A stretch of 64,000 nucleotides of DNA. Origin: Flemingiibacterium sp045578725. GTDB taxonomy: Bacteria; Bacillota; Clostridia; Oscillospirales; CAG-272. Below the pieces are notes generated by a model. It searched no databases, was not told the origin of the DNA, and worked only from the letters and a program-made list of their open reading frames with translations. The stretch covers positions 4,010 to 68,009 of the forward strand of contig JAZNKS010000105.1 in assembly GCA_045578725.1 (NCBI GenBank), read 5' to 3'. Shown one piece after another: positions 16,084-24,553 of this stretch (its first letter is position 1; each line of letters begins with the position of its first letter). A program made the translations under genes and the position numbers.

Positions 16084-19047
16084 TTATTCGGCGCCCTGAG
16101 CAGCTTTTGCTTCTCTGTCGGCCAACGTTTCACCAAGCTCAAGCGTATCAAGGTCAAACTCTTTACGCTTTCTGGTAATTTCCTTATTGATATCATCGAT
16201 GTAGCCAAGGAGTTCATCAACCGGGTCAGCAGCATCGTTGTAAGCAGCAAGGAATGCGAAGCTTACATAACGGGCGATAATGTAACCGCCGGGCATTTCA
16301 GGAATCGTTGCCAGGTTGTTGTACTGAGCAAGAATGTTCTTAAGGTCATTCGTGGACCACGGGAGGGCCTCAAGAGCTTCCTTATTTGCCGTTGCGTACA
16401 TGGAGCCCATACCGACGATGGATACCATCTCGTTTGCGTAGGTGGACTGGGTTTCCGCGGTGGTGTACCAATCCATGAACTTCCATGCATTTTCCTGCTT
16501 CTCGCAGCCGTTCATCATAATCATAGACGTTACGGTGGAGATGGCCGTATTGTTGATGTTGCCTTTTTCGTCTTCCATACCAACGACCGGAACGAATTCC
16601 CAAAGGTCGCGGATTTCCGTTGCGAAGATCGACAGCTGGTTGTAAGCACCGATGTAATCCGCAAAGCCGATCGGCATTTCACCGGTTCTGAAACGGTTTG
16701 CGAAGTCGTAGGTAACAGGGAACGAATACTGTGTAAAGAAGGAGCACAGCTTATCGAATGCTTCCAGTGCAAGGTTGGAATCCAGGTTGATTCTCATACC
16801 TTCGTCAGCATAAAGCTCGCCGCCCATCTGATACAGGAACATATTCAGACCGCCAAGCTCACCGGGGATACCAACGAGCATATTGTTGTACTGAAGAACC
16901 GGTACAATAGCCATCAGATCATCCCAAGTCTTCGGAATGTCGATACCGAGCTCAGCAAAAACGTCCTTGCGGTAGAAGAGCATATTGAAGGACTGCGTTT
17001 CCGGCAGACCGTAGGTCGTACCGTACAGGGACAGCGGAACAATCGCAGATTCCGAGAACCGGGAGGTAACCTCATCAAAGGTATCGAAATCATTCAGCGG
17101 CTGAACCGCATTACGGATCGCGTACTGAACCGGGATGTCCTGACCGTTTGACAGAGCAACGTCAGGGCCGGTACCCGACAGCGTAGCCGGGAGCAGCGTA
17201 CCGCCGGTAACAAGTTTCAGTCTTACACCAATGTTGGTTTCGGGCGTAAACTTGTTATCAATCATCGAACGGATAACCAGGGACTGGTCACGTCCGGTAG
17301 GAGTCCATACATCAATTACGTCTGCTTCATTCAACTCAATGGTAGCGCCGAGGTTGGAGTAGTCCGTAAAGAAGGACATAATGAAGGAGCTGATTTCAAA
17401 GGCAGCCGCTTCAAAGAAGTTGGCATTTGCCTTCGGGAGCTTGCTGTCTGCAGGCTGGATCGAAATATAGTCGAAGAGCAGCGGCTGATTTCTTACCGTG
17501 TTGAGCCAGGTACCCAGAGTACCGATGTAGCTCTTCAGGTTACCCATGTTCTTAGCAACCTCGTCCTCATCCGTAGACATCAGCTTCAGGATACGGGCGA
17601 TGTTGTCCAGCGTTGCGGTGTTGCTTCCCTTGACACCGTTGATCTCCGTGATCAGTTCGGAGATGGTGGTCAATTCAAGATACTGCGCGTAAAGATCCTT
17701 GATCGTATCGGGAATCAGCGTACGGAAGTTGTAGTCACGGTACTCATCAGGATCCGCACCGGTAATCTGAAGAATCTTCAGATAGTCCGAGTTGATCGAA
17801 GACAGTACATCCTGAACGCGGCCGATAATCGAGCTCATGCCGCCGAGAACAACTTCAAACTGAATGGTATATGTCTTACCCTCTTCAAAGTAGAAACGGA
17901 AGGTCTGCTCACCGTCTGTCAGTGCTGCAGCCTGCCAGTCATCCGAGAAGTTAAACTGGAGATAATTCGCCTCGCTGAAGGGGATTTCGCCATTGATGCG
18001 AATCCGGCGGGACGTGTACATACCGGAAAGGTCGGACTGCTTGTAGCGAGGAACGATATCATACAGACCGCTCTTCTCACAGGTAAAGGAATATTCAACC
18101 CACTGACCAACGGTCTGCCACTTCGTACTGCCGAGCGTATTCAGCTTGGACAGCGACGGGCTCTGCGGCTGGGTCAGTGCAGAAGATCTGTCATTCTGCG
18201 GATAGATCGTCTGGTCGGAAGTAGCATCCGGCATTTCAGCCTGAATGATAATCGGCTCAGCGCCTTCTGCAGCCGTGTATCCCTTGCTCTGGTAATCAGC
18301 CAGAACCTCAGCATAGGTCGGAAGATCCTCATAAGGATACAGCGTGATCGACTTGATTATGATTTCCTCACGGGAAGACTCCAGCGAGATGGTATGTTCG
18401 CCCTTTTCGAAGACGACTTCATACGGAAGCATATCATATCCGGTCGAGTCCGAGAAGTAGTAGGTTCTCCACTCCGGGTTCTGTGCCTTCTGAGCCTTGA
18501 TATCATTTCCGTTGATGTCCGTCTTGAAGGAGCGATTTCCCTCTTCGTCCAAGAGATACTCGTCTTTCCATACCTTCGGAATGGACATATAGCGTGCGCC
18601 CTTGAAGGGATACTTGTCATCCACACGCAGTCTGCGTTCGATCGCCGTAGACTTACCGACTACCGGGTAGTATTCGATTTCAATCGCATACTTTGCGGTA
18701 GCAGGGATCGAAACATCCCATGTAACCGTGCCGTCAGCCGGGATGAAGAGCGACTTACCCGAAGAACCTTCGTAGTTCGTCTCCACCTTGACCTTTGCAT
18801 CGGTCTTTTCCTTGTTGTAATTTGCTGCTTCGATTGTAATTGGTGATTTGCCTCTGGGTACGTCAGCGTTGCGCGCTGCGTAATCGGCATAGGATTCCGC
18901 ATTGAGAAGTTCACGAACCTCTGCAATGTCATAGCTCACGAAGGAGCTTTCGGGATCCACCTCGGCCGCGCTCACAACGAACGCAGAACCGAGCATCATC
19001 AATGACAAAACAGCAGCAATTAACCTTGTTAATACTGTTTTTCTCAT
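16084..19047 (-). CDS. Very large extracellular solute-binding protein with N-terminal carbohydrate-binding-like domains
   Basis: The 987-residue product has a signal peptide (MRKTVLTRLIAAVLSLMMLG, then FVVSA-AE) with no lipobox cysteine, so it may be released or held by interactions rather than lipid-anchored. Residues from about 50 to 390 hold two beta-rich stretches with CBM6/35-like wording: ITIEAANYN, KYAIEIEYYP and WRTYYFSDSTG, then IIIQAEMPDAT and GLYDIVPRYKQ. A helical segment follows, and the last 430 residues are a family 1 sugar-binding protein (GTTYGLPETQSFNMLFYRKD, KTWDDLMAIVP, YDFANRFRTGEMPIGFADYI). Ordinary binding proteins have 420-550 residues. It is the first gene of the operon, with AGGAGG before ATG 19047 and a strong promoter at 19242-19270. 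Confidence 0.85.
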   Translation of the reverse strand: MRKTVLTRLIAAVLSLMMLGSAFVVSAAEVDPESSFVSYDIAEVRELLNAESYADYAARNADVPRGKSPITIEAANYNKEKTDAKVKVETNYEGSSGKSLFIPADGTVTWDVSIPATAKYAIEIEYYPVVGKSTAIERRLRVDDKYPFKGARYMSIPKVWKDEYLLDEEGNRSFKTDINGNDIKAQKAQNPEWRTYYFSDSTGYDMLPYEVVFEKGEHTISLESSREEIIIKSITLYPYEDLPTYAEVLADYQSKGYTAAEGAEPIIIQAEMPDATSDQTIYPQNDRSSALTQPQSPSLSKLNTLGSTKWQTVGQWVEYSFTCEKSGLYDIVPRYKQSDLSGMYTSRRIRINGEIPFSEANYLQFNFSDDWQAAALTDGEQTFRFYFEEGKTYTIQFEVVLGGMSSIIGRVQDVLSSINSDYLKILQITGADPDEYRDYNFRTLIPDTIKDLYAQYLELTTISELITEINGVKGSNTATLDNIARILKLMSTDEDEVAKNMGNLKSYIGTLGTWLNTVRNQPLLFDYISIQPADSKLPKANANFFEAAAFEISSFIMSFFTDYSNLGATIELNEADVIDVWTPTGRDQSLVIRSMIDNKFTPETNIGVRLKLVTGGTLLPATLSGTGPDVALSNGQDIPVQYAIRNAVQPLNDFDTFDEVTSRFSESAIVPLSLYGTTYGLPETQSFNMLFYRKDVFAELGIDIPKTWDDLMAIVPVLQYNNMLVGIPGELGGLNMFLYQMGGELYADEGMRINLDSNLALEAFDKLCSFFTQYSFPVTYDFANRFRTGEMPIGFADYIGAYNQLSIFATEIRDLWEFVPVVGMEDEKGNINNTAISTVTSMIMMNGCEKQENAWKFMDWYTTAETQSTYANEMVSIVGMGSMYATANKEALEALPWSTNDLKNILAQYNNLATIPEMPGGYIIARYVSFAFLAAYNDAADPVDELLGYIDDINKEITRKRKEFDLDTLELGETLADREAKAAQGAE

Positions 19048-19241
19048 TAATCTTTCCTCCTGCCAAGATTTTTACTTTGAAGGGAACAGAAACGCTTAGA
19101 CGGCTCTGTCCAGGCGTTGATCGCTGTGTCGGCAATCCGCCGGTGTGGCTCAACATCGACCGCGCCATGACAAAGCAATGAACCAACCGCACGGCAGCCG
19201 GGACGCGCATCCAGACTATCCGCCGATTTTTTCATACAAAT

Positions 19242-19270
19242 ATAATACCATAATGTTAACGAAAAGTCAA
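19242..19270 (-). promoter_or_regulatory. Promoter of the seven-gene ABC/exported protein operon
   Basis: On the minus strand TTGACT (19265-19270) and TATTAT (19242-19247) are 17 bases apart. The leader to the binding-protein gene would be about 190 bases long, enough for a regulatory RNA, although I could not assign one. Confidence 0.8.
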
Positions 19271-19739
19271 GAGCGGCATTTTTTTCGTAGTTTTTATTTT
19301 TCGCTCCCTTTTCATCTCTGTGCGGTGCGAATTTCGTCATTTCGCGTTTCAACGAAGCTTCCGGCACCGGGAGAACCGCGTTTTTCATCCGTAAAACGCC
19401 GTATGGGTAATTATATTTTACCTTACAACGCCTTTATCTCCCGTTATTTCGGAGCTATTTTGCATTTCAAGGCGGGAGACTTTGATTATGTAATTCTTGT
19501 TCACCTTTCATGCCTGTACCCCGCCCTGGCTTGCGGTATGCCAAAACCCCTGTTTTTTTGTGCACCTTACACAAATATTTCACCGGATTTTCTACATGTG
19601 CATTTTTCTTACATTCTTTTCCGCGTTTTTGGGCACTCATTTGTGCACCATGCACATTTTTGAGATTTTCGCGGGATATTCACACCATAAATCCCCAATA
19701 TTTGCCATTTTTCTTTTGAATCCGCCGCTCCCGATGCAT
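19271..19739. other. Non-coding intergenic region upstream of the ABC operon
   Basis: No convincing gene is present in this 470-base, T-rich stretch; open frames here are short or antisense to nifU. It contains the 10-base word TTTGTGCACC twice (19557-19566 and 19640-19649). The first sits in an imperfect repeat ending in CACAAA, the second in the perfect repeat TGTGCA-cca-TGCACA. GGTAA/TTACC-like symmetry is seen at 19406-19422. These could be operator sites for the downstream operon, but nothing proves it. Confidence 0.4.
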
Positions 19740-19772
19740 AAACAAAAGGCGGCGCTGCGGCCGCCTTTGTTT
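19740..19772 (-). terminator. Terminator after nifU
   Basis: AAACAAAAGGCGGC and GCCGCCTTTGTTT form a GC-rich stem with T-rich flanks just past the nifU stop codon on the minus strand. Confidence 0.8.
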
Positions 19773-19790
19773 AGCAGGAATCTCTTTGTA

Positions 19791-20222
19791 TCAGTGCTTC
19801 TTGCTGCAGGTTGCGCAATGACCGTCGCAGCCGTCCAGCAGATTGTGCTTGATGCCCTTCTTGTCATAGTAATTGGCAATCGCCGACTTGACAGCCTCCT
19901 CGGCCAGGACCGAGCAGTGGATCTTCTGGGGCGGAAGTCCGTCCAGCGCCTCCACAACCGCCTTGTTGGTCAGCTTGAGTGCTTCTTCGACTGTCTTGCC
20001 CTTGATCATCTCGGTTGCCATCGACGAGGTTGCGATGGCCGCGCCGCAGCCGAAGGTCTTGAACTTGATATCCTCGATCACGCCGTCATCGCTGATCTTC
20101 AGATACATCTTCATGATATCACCGCAGGTTGCGTTGCCGACTTCACCGACAGCATCTGCGTTTTCGATTTCGCCTACATTGCGGGGATTGGCGAAATGAT
20201 CCATTACTTTCTCGCTGTACAT
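19791..20222 (-). CDS. nifU: NifU/IscU-type iron-sulfur cluster scaffold protein
   Basis: The 143-residue protein starts MYSEKVMDHFANPRNVGEI, the standard IscU/NifU N-terminus. It has the three cluster-ligand cysteines in GNATCGD, FGCGAAIA and KIHCSVLAEEA. It receives sulfur from the cysteine desulfurase encoded directly upstream and assembles Fe-S clusters in the cytoplasm. After the scaffold domain a 20-residue tail ends CDGHCATCSKKH, adding three cysteines and a histidine not part of the minimal fold. GGAGG precedes ATG 20222. Seventeen bases separate it from nifS, so the two are co-transcribed. Confidence 0.93.
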   Translation of the reverse strand: MYSEKVMDHFANPRNVGEIENADAVGEVGNATCGDIMKMYLKISDDGVIEDIKFKTFGCGAAIATSSMATEMIKGKTVEEALKLTNKAVVEALDGLPPQKIHCSVLAEEAVKSAIANYYDKKGIKHNLLDGCDGHCATCSKKH

Positions 20223-20239
20223 TCTATCTATCCTCCAGA

Positions 20240-21427
20240 TTATTTTTCAGAAGCTTTTACCGATTCATAAAGAGGGCTCATGTCGCGCAGGCGCTGCACG
20301 ATCGGCGGCAGCTTTTCAAGGATGTATGCGACATCCTCCTCCGTTGTTTCCCGGCTGATCGAAAGCCGGAGTGATCCGTGCGCCTGTTCTACCGGAACGC
20401 CGATGGCAAGCAGCACATGGGAGGCCTCCAGCGATGCCGATGAGCAGGCCGATCCGGTCGAAGCGCAGATGCCGGCCATATCCAGAAGGAGCAGCAGGCT
20501 CTCGCCCTCGATAAATTCGAAGCTGACATTGACATTGCCCGGGAGCCGTCCCTCACGCGGACCGTTGAGCCGTGCATAGGGGATCTTTTCGAGGATTCCG
20601 TCGATCAGCTGATCACGGAGGCGGGCAACCCGCTCGCTCTCGCCGATTCCGGCCAGCGCATCCTCCAGCGCCTTCGCGAGGCCGACGATGTAGGCGACAT
20701 TCTCCGTGCCGCCGCGCTTGCCTCTTTCCTGTCCGCCGCCGTCGATCAGGTTGGCTACCCGGATTCCGTTGCGGATATACAGAGCGCCGATACCCTTCGG
20801 TGCGTGAATCTTATGCCCGGACAGGCTGAGCATATCCACGCCCAGCTCGGCGATGTTGATCGGCACATTTCCGATTGCCTGTACAGCATCGGTGAAGACG
20901 AGCGTCTTCGGATTCTTTGCCTTAACCGCCGCGGCAATTTCGCCGATCGGCTCCAGCGTGCCGATTTCGTTGTTGGCAAACATCACCTCAACCAGAACAG
21001 TATCCTCGCGGACCGCCGCTGCGACCTGTTCGGGTGTGACGCGGCCTTCGCTGTCCACATCCAGATAAGTGACCTCGAATCCCTGCTTTTCCAGAGATTC
21101 CAGCGCATGGAGAACCGCATGATGCTCAATCTTCGTTGATACGATATGCTTGCCTTTGGCCTGCTGGGCCAGAGCGGCGCCCTTGATTGCCCAGTTGTCG
21201 GCTTCCGAGCCGCTGGCGGTAAAGTAGATTTCGCCGGGCTTGCAGCCGAGCAGGGAAGCAATCTTCTCTCTTGCCGCGGTGATAGCCGCCTTGGTCTCTC
21301 GTCCCTTCTGATGAAGGCTGGACGGGTTGCCGTATCCTTCGCCGAAATACGGGAGCATAACCTCAAGCACCTCTTTGGAGGTAGCCGTGGTTGCCGCGTT
21401 ATCGGCGTAAACAAAACGTTGTTCCAT
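20240..21427 (-). CDS. nifS: Cysteine desulfurase, NifS type
   Basis: The 395-residue PLP enzyme converts cysteine to alanine and passes persulfide sulfur to the NifU scaffold. The PLP lysine motif is LSGHKIHAPKGIGALYIR and the persulfide cysteine is in CASTGSACSSASLEASHVL. DNAATT near the N-terminus (VYADNAATTATSKEV) and NNEIGTLEPI are also typical. Length matches the family. The start at 21427 has AAGGAG upstream and a promoter at 21467-21495. No IscR-type repressor gene is adjacent. Confidence 0.96.
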   Translation of the reverse strand: MEQRFVYADNAATTATSKEVLEVMLPYFGEGYGNPSSLHQKGRETKAAITAAREKIASLLGCKPGEIYFTASGSEADNWAIKGAALAQQAKGKHIVSTKIEHHAVLHALESLEKQGFEVTYLDVDSEGRVTPEQVAAAVREDTVLVEVMFANNEIGTLEPIGEIAAAVKAKNPKTLVFTDAVQAIGNVPINIAELGVDMLSLSGHKIHAPKGIGALYIRNGIRVANLIDGGGQERGKRGGTENVAYIVGLAKALEDALAGIGESERVARLRDQLIDGILEKIPYARLNGPREGRLPGNVNVSFEFIEGESLLLLLDMAGICASTGSACSSASLEASHVLLAIGVPVEQAHGSLRLSISRETTEEDVAYILEKLPPIVQRLRDMSPLYESVKASEK

Positions 21428-21466
21428 TTATTTCAACTCCTTGATGAGGAAAATTTCTGCAATATT

Positions 21467-21495
21467 ATTGTATACTATTTTGGTGCGATTTTCAA
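21467..21495 (-). promoter_or_regulatory. Promoter of nifS-nifU
   Basis: On the minus strand TTGAAA (21490-21495) and TACAAT (21467-21472) are 17 bases apart, followed by a leader of about 35 bases. Confidence 0.75.
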
Positions 21496-21524
21496 TAGCC
21501 TGCCGCAGATTTTGTGTAAACAAT

Positions 21525-21968
21525 TTATGAATAACGGTGCCGCTCGGCCTGCGCAACCGCCAGCGCATCACAGCGCTCGTTGTACGGATGCCCGGCATGG
21601 CCCTTGACCCAGACCAGCTTGACCGTGTGAATCTCCAGCAGCTGCAGAAGCCGCTCCCAGAGATCCGGATTCAGCGCCGGCGTTTTATCGGATTTTACCC
21701 AGCCGCGCTTTTTCCAGCCGTAGACCCACTTTTTCTCGATCGAATCGATCATGTATTTGGAATCGGAGGTCAGCGTCACATCGCACGGCTCCTTGAGCGC
21801 TTCCAGCGCGTTTATCGCCGCCAGCAGCTCCATGCGATTGTTGGTTGTCTTCGCCTCACCGCCGGAAAGCTCCTTCTCGATTTTGCCATAGACGATCACC
21901 GCTCCCCAACCGCCGGGGCCGGGATTGTTTTTGCAGGCGCCATCGGTATAGATATCGACGTGTTTCAT
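21525..21968 (-). CDS. rnhA: Ribonuclease HI
   Basis: The 147-residue protein has the four acidic metal-binding residues of RNase HI in their usual settings: IYTDGACKNNPGPGGWG (Asp9), NNRMELLAAI (Glu), LTSDSKYMIDS (Asp) and YNERCDALA (Asp). The basic handle KKWVYGWKKRGWVKSD, which helps bind RNA-DNA hybrids, is present. It removes RNA from RNA-DNA hybrids during replication. AAGGAAG precedes ATG 21968. It is 33 bases downstream of the PHP-domain gene on the same strand and probably shares its transcript. Confidence 0.95.
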   Translation of the reverse strand: MKHVDIYTDGACKNNPGPGGWGAVIVYGKIEKELSGGEAKTTNNRMELLAAINALEALKEPCDVTLTSDSKYMIDSIEKKWVYGWKKRGWVKSDKTPALNPDLWERLLQLLEIHTVKLVWVKGHAGHPYNERCDALAVAQAERHRYS

Positions 21969-22001
21969 TCTTTTTCTTCCTTATTATATATAGGCGGCGG
22001 A

Positions 22002-22700
22002 TTACATACGTGCGCCGTTTTCGTCATAGCGGTCGAGGAAGGTTTCGCCCTTCCCTTCCTTCATGAGGCGGACAAAATCTGCCGCCGATTCAATCCGCTC
22101 GGGCAGCCACACACCGCCAAGCCATTCCCGCTTGCCGACATGATTGTCCGACCCGGCCGAGCGGATAAGCCCGTATTCTTCGGCATACCATTCGGCCCGG
22201 CGGTTCACCTCCGGCTTCATGCTGGAATTGATGACTTCAACACCGTCCACATCCCGCGGGATCAGACGGATCAGCTCGATATAACCGGCCTCGCGGAAGG
22301 GATGAGCGTGGATAACCAATCCGCCGTCCTCTCGAACCTTACTCATATACTCGCGCAGTTTCCAGGATAACTGATCGGGATGCGACGAGAGCCAATTTTC
22401 ATCCAGACCGTAGATCAAAAAATCATTTCCGCCGATGGTATATTCCCAGCCGAAAAAGACATCCAACCCGATCTTTTTGCCCTCTTCCTTGGCAGACCGA
22501 TAACCTTTCACAAATCCGGCCACCCACTCATTCCACGGAAGATCCCGGGGTACGATCGTGTTTCCGTTATAAAAGTGATCGGTAATAAAAATTCCCGTAT
22601 ACCCCAGCGACTTATAAAAACGCGCCAGCTCCGCGCCGCCAATCCGGGAGCACTTGCTCCCCTCGGCTGTATGGGTATGTGTTTCGTACTTATAAAGCAT
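22002..22700 (-). CDS. PHP-domain metal-dependent phosphoesterase
   Basis: The 232-residue protein has the four PHP metal-binding motifs: ETHTHTAEGS at residues 6-15, FITDHFYNG, VIHAHPFREAG and AGSDNHVG near the C-terminus. PHP enzymes use two or three metal ions to hydrolyse phosphoesters; this size fits stand-alone members such as histidinol-phosphatase-like or nucleotide phosphatases. The exact substrate is unknown. GGAGG precedes ATG 22700, and a minus-strand promoter is at 22733-22761. It is divergent from the sigma-like regulator gene. Confidence 0.85.
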   Translation of the reverse strand: MLYKYETHTHTAEGSKCSRIGGAELARFYKSLGYTGIFITDHFYNGNTIVPRDLPWNEWVAGFVKGYRSAKEEGKKIGLDVFFGWEYTIGGNDFLIYGLDENWLSSHPDQLSWKLREYMSKVREDGGLVIHAHPFREAGYIELIRLIPRDVDGVEVINSSMKPEVNRRAEWYAEEYGLIRSAGSDNHVGKREWLGGVWLPERIESAADFVRLMKEGKGETFLDRYDENGARM

Positions 22701-22732
22701 CGCCGCATCCTCCGAAAAAAGACTACCTTATT

Positions 22733-22761
22733 ATTATATCACATTTCGTCCGATAATTCAA
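22733..22761 (-). promoter_or_regulatory. Promoter of the PHP gene and rnhA
   Basis: On the minus strand TTGAAT (22756-22761) and TATAAT (22733-22738) are 17 bases apart, 33 bases before the PHP start codon. Confidence 0.8.
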
Positions 22762-22780
22762 ATCTTTTACGGCATTTCCC

Positions 22781-22810
22781 TTGAAAATTCCATCGAAAAT
22801 ATTGTATAAT
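22781..22810 (+). promoter_or_regulatory. Promoter of the sigma-like regulator gene
   Basis: TTGAAA (22781-22786) and TATAAT (22805-22810) are 18 bases apart. Transcription would start near 22817, which supports the ribosome-site-linked ATG at 22887 rather than the upstream in-frame ATG at 22815. Confidence 0.8.
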
Positions 22811-22886
22811 ATTTATGGAAAACGCCAACCTTTTCAATAATTCCGCCACTTATATGGTACAGCCGCAGAATAAAGGAGGGAAATGC

Positions 22887-24503
22887 ATGGACAAAGCTGT
22901 GTGCGATCAACTGATTCTTCAGTATACAAATAAGCTGTTCGCATTTGCTGCTGCGAAGACAAGCTCCCTCGAGCGCGCCGAGGAGCTGGCTTCCCGGATC
23001 ACGCTGGAGGTCTATGCTTCCCTTCTGCGGCAGGATGAAATCCGCAATGTGAATGCCTATATCGGCCGCATTGCACGGAATGTCTATGCCCGCTATACCG
23101 ATGAAAACCGGATTCATCGTTGGACGGATCTTGACGGACTGGAGATTTCATCCGGCGAGGATTTCACCGAATCCGTCATCCGGGACGAAATGGCCTCCAG
23201 ACTGCGTCTGGAAATCGCCTATCTTTCCGAGATGCGCCGCAAGGTGCTGATCCAGCACTATTATCAGAACAAGAAGCTGTCCGACATCGCAAAGATGCTG
23301 TCCATTCCCATCGGAACGGTGAAATGGCATCTGAGCGGCGCCCGGGACGAGCTGAAAGAAAGGTTGGATACCATGCATACCATCGGAAATCTGGGACTTT
23401 GTCCCATCGAACTCACCAATCTCGGCCATGACGGCCACCCGGGAAGCCGGGGCGACACGGCGGATTTTCTGGCCCGGCGGCTCACGCAGAATATCGCTTA
23501 CGCGGCCTATCATCAGGCCCTCACCGTCAATGAAATTGCCGATGAGCTCGGCGTTTCCCCGCTTTTTGTCGCCGACGAGGTCGCCGTGCTGGAGGAATAC
23601 GGCTTCATGGATAAGCTGCCCGGCGGCAAATACCGCACCAACATTTACATCAGCGAGATGACAAAGGAATGGGATGCGAAGTTGCATGACATTTTCTGCC
23701 GCTATGCCGCCATCCTCCGCCGGGACTGGGTTCCGGCCGTGATCGAAACGCTGAAGGGATTCGATCCTGCCCGGCTTTACATCCCGGACAAGGACGAAAA
23801 TCTCTGGCTCTGGTCCGGCATCACCTGGGCGCTCGGCTCCATCCGGGTCACGGATTCCGGAAAATATTCCGCCGATTCGTATGCCGTCAGCCGTAAGGAC
23901 GGCGGCCGGTATATCGCATGGGCTTCGGTGAAGACGTCCTTCACGCCCGACTACGATGCCTCCCGCTACAACGCCTGCGGCAATATGACCCGCGGATCCG
24001 ACAAATATCCGATCTTTTCCTGGCAGCTGAATACCGTCTACGATACCCGCGAGATGGGCTGGCGGGAGAATCTCTACACCGACTATGAATCGCTGTACGA
24101 ATTCTATACCGGGCGGATTCGGAAGAACGAGGCAAGCATCGAAAAGTATCAGCGCCTGCGGAATAAGGGATATCTGCGCGCAGATGATACGGTCAACCTG
24201 ATCGTTGTCGAGCATGGCGGTGCCAATCGGGATGGCGGGCTGACCTCCGTGCTCCCTGCGGCCAATCCCGAAACCGACAAAATCGCGCGGGATCTGGCCG
24301 AGGAGATTTACGCGGTCAACTCGCCGCATTATCCCGAGCATATGCGGCCTCTCTGCCGTGCGTATGCCGAATCCTATAACGGCAACGGTATCCGTATGCG
24401 GGTTCTCGAGCAGCTGGTTCAGGAAGGAATCCTGCAGCTCCCGAAGCCCGAACAGGCCGCCGGGCTGAATACCCTGCTGTTTGCCGATACCCTTCCCCGC
24501 TGA
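22887..24503 (+). CDS. Sigma-70-family (ECF-like) protein with extra HTH and long C-terminal domain
   Basis: The 538-residue protein starts at ATG 22887 behind AAAGGAGGG. Residues 1 to about 75 look like sigma region 2 (EELASRITLEVYASLL, NAYIGRIARNVYARY). Residues about 110-155 look like region 4 (RRKVLIQHYYQNKKLSDIAK, IPIGTVKWHLSGARDEL). A second winged-helix-like unit follows at about 205-260 (LTVNEIADELGVSPLFVADE, EEYGFMDKLPGGKYRTNIYI). The remaining roughly 280 residues, rich in Trp and Tyr, match no family I can name. Ordinary ECF factors have 160-200 residues. It may be a one-component regulator whose C-terminus senses a ligand and replaces an anti-sigma factor; no anti-sigma gene is adjacent. 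Confidence 0.75.
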   Translation: MDKAVCDQLILQYTNKLFAFAAAKTSSLERAEELASRITLEVYASLLRQDEIRNVNAYIGRIARNVYARYTDENRIHRWTDLDGLEISSGEDFTESVIRDEMASRLRLEIAYLSEMRRKVLIQHYYQNKKLSDIAKMLSIPIGTVKWHLSGARDELKERLDTMHTIGNLGLCPIELTNLGHDGHPGSRGDTADFLARRLTQNIAYAAYHQALTVNEIADELGVSPLFVADEVAVLEEYGFMDKLPGGKYRTNIYISEMTKEWDAKLHDIFCRYAAILRRDWVPAVIETLKGFDPARLYIPDKDENLWLWSGITWALGSIRVTDSGKYSADSYAVSRKDGGRYIAWASVKTSFTPDYDASRYNACGNMTRGSDKYPIFSWQLNTVYDTREMGWRENLYTDYESLYEFYTGRIRKNEASIEKYQRLRNKGYLRADDTVNLIVVEHGGANRDGGLTSVLPAANPETDKIARDLAEEIYAVNSPHYPEHMRPLCRAYAESYNGNGIRMRVLEQLVQEGILQLPKPEQAAGLNTLLFADTLPR

Positions 24504-24515
24504 ATAAACAAGCCA

Positions 24516-24552
24516 GGGAGGTGCTGCATTTTCTGCAGCACCTCCCGTTTTT
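24516..24552 (+). terminator. Shared terminator between the sigma-like gene and purL
   Basis: GGGAGGTGCTGCA pairs with TGCAGCACCTCCC and is followed by GTTTTT. The symmetrical stem lies between two converging genes and can also act on the purL transcript, whose stop codon is at 24554. Confidence 0.9.
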
Positions 24553-24553
24553 C

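Noticed and set aside
19048..19235. Short minus-strand frame in the leader of the ABC operon (starts MKKSADSLDARPG)
   Set aside because: The start codon is at the expected transcription start with no ribosome site, and the peptide has no recognisable feature. A leader peptide cannot be excluded.
19497..20270. 257-codon plus-strand frame over the gap and nifU
   Set aside because: Its second half is antisense to nifU and the first half crosses the nifU terminator.
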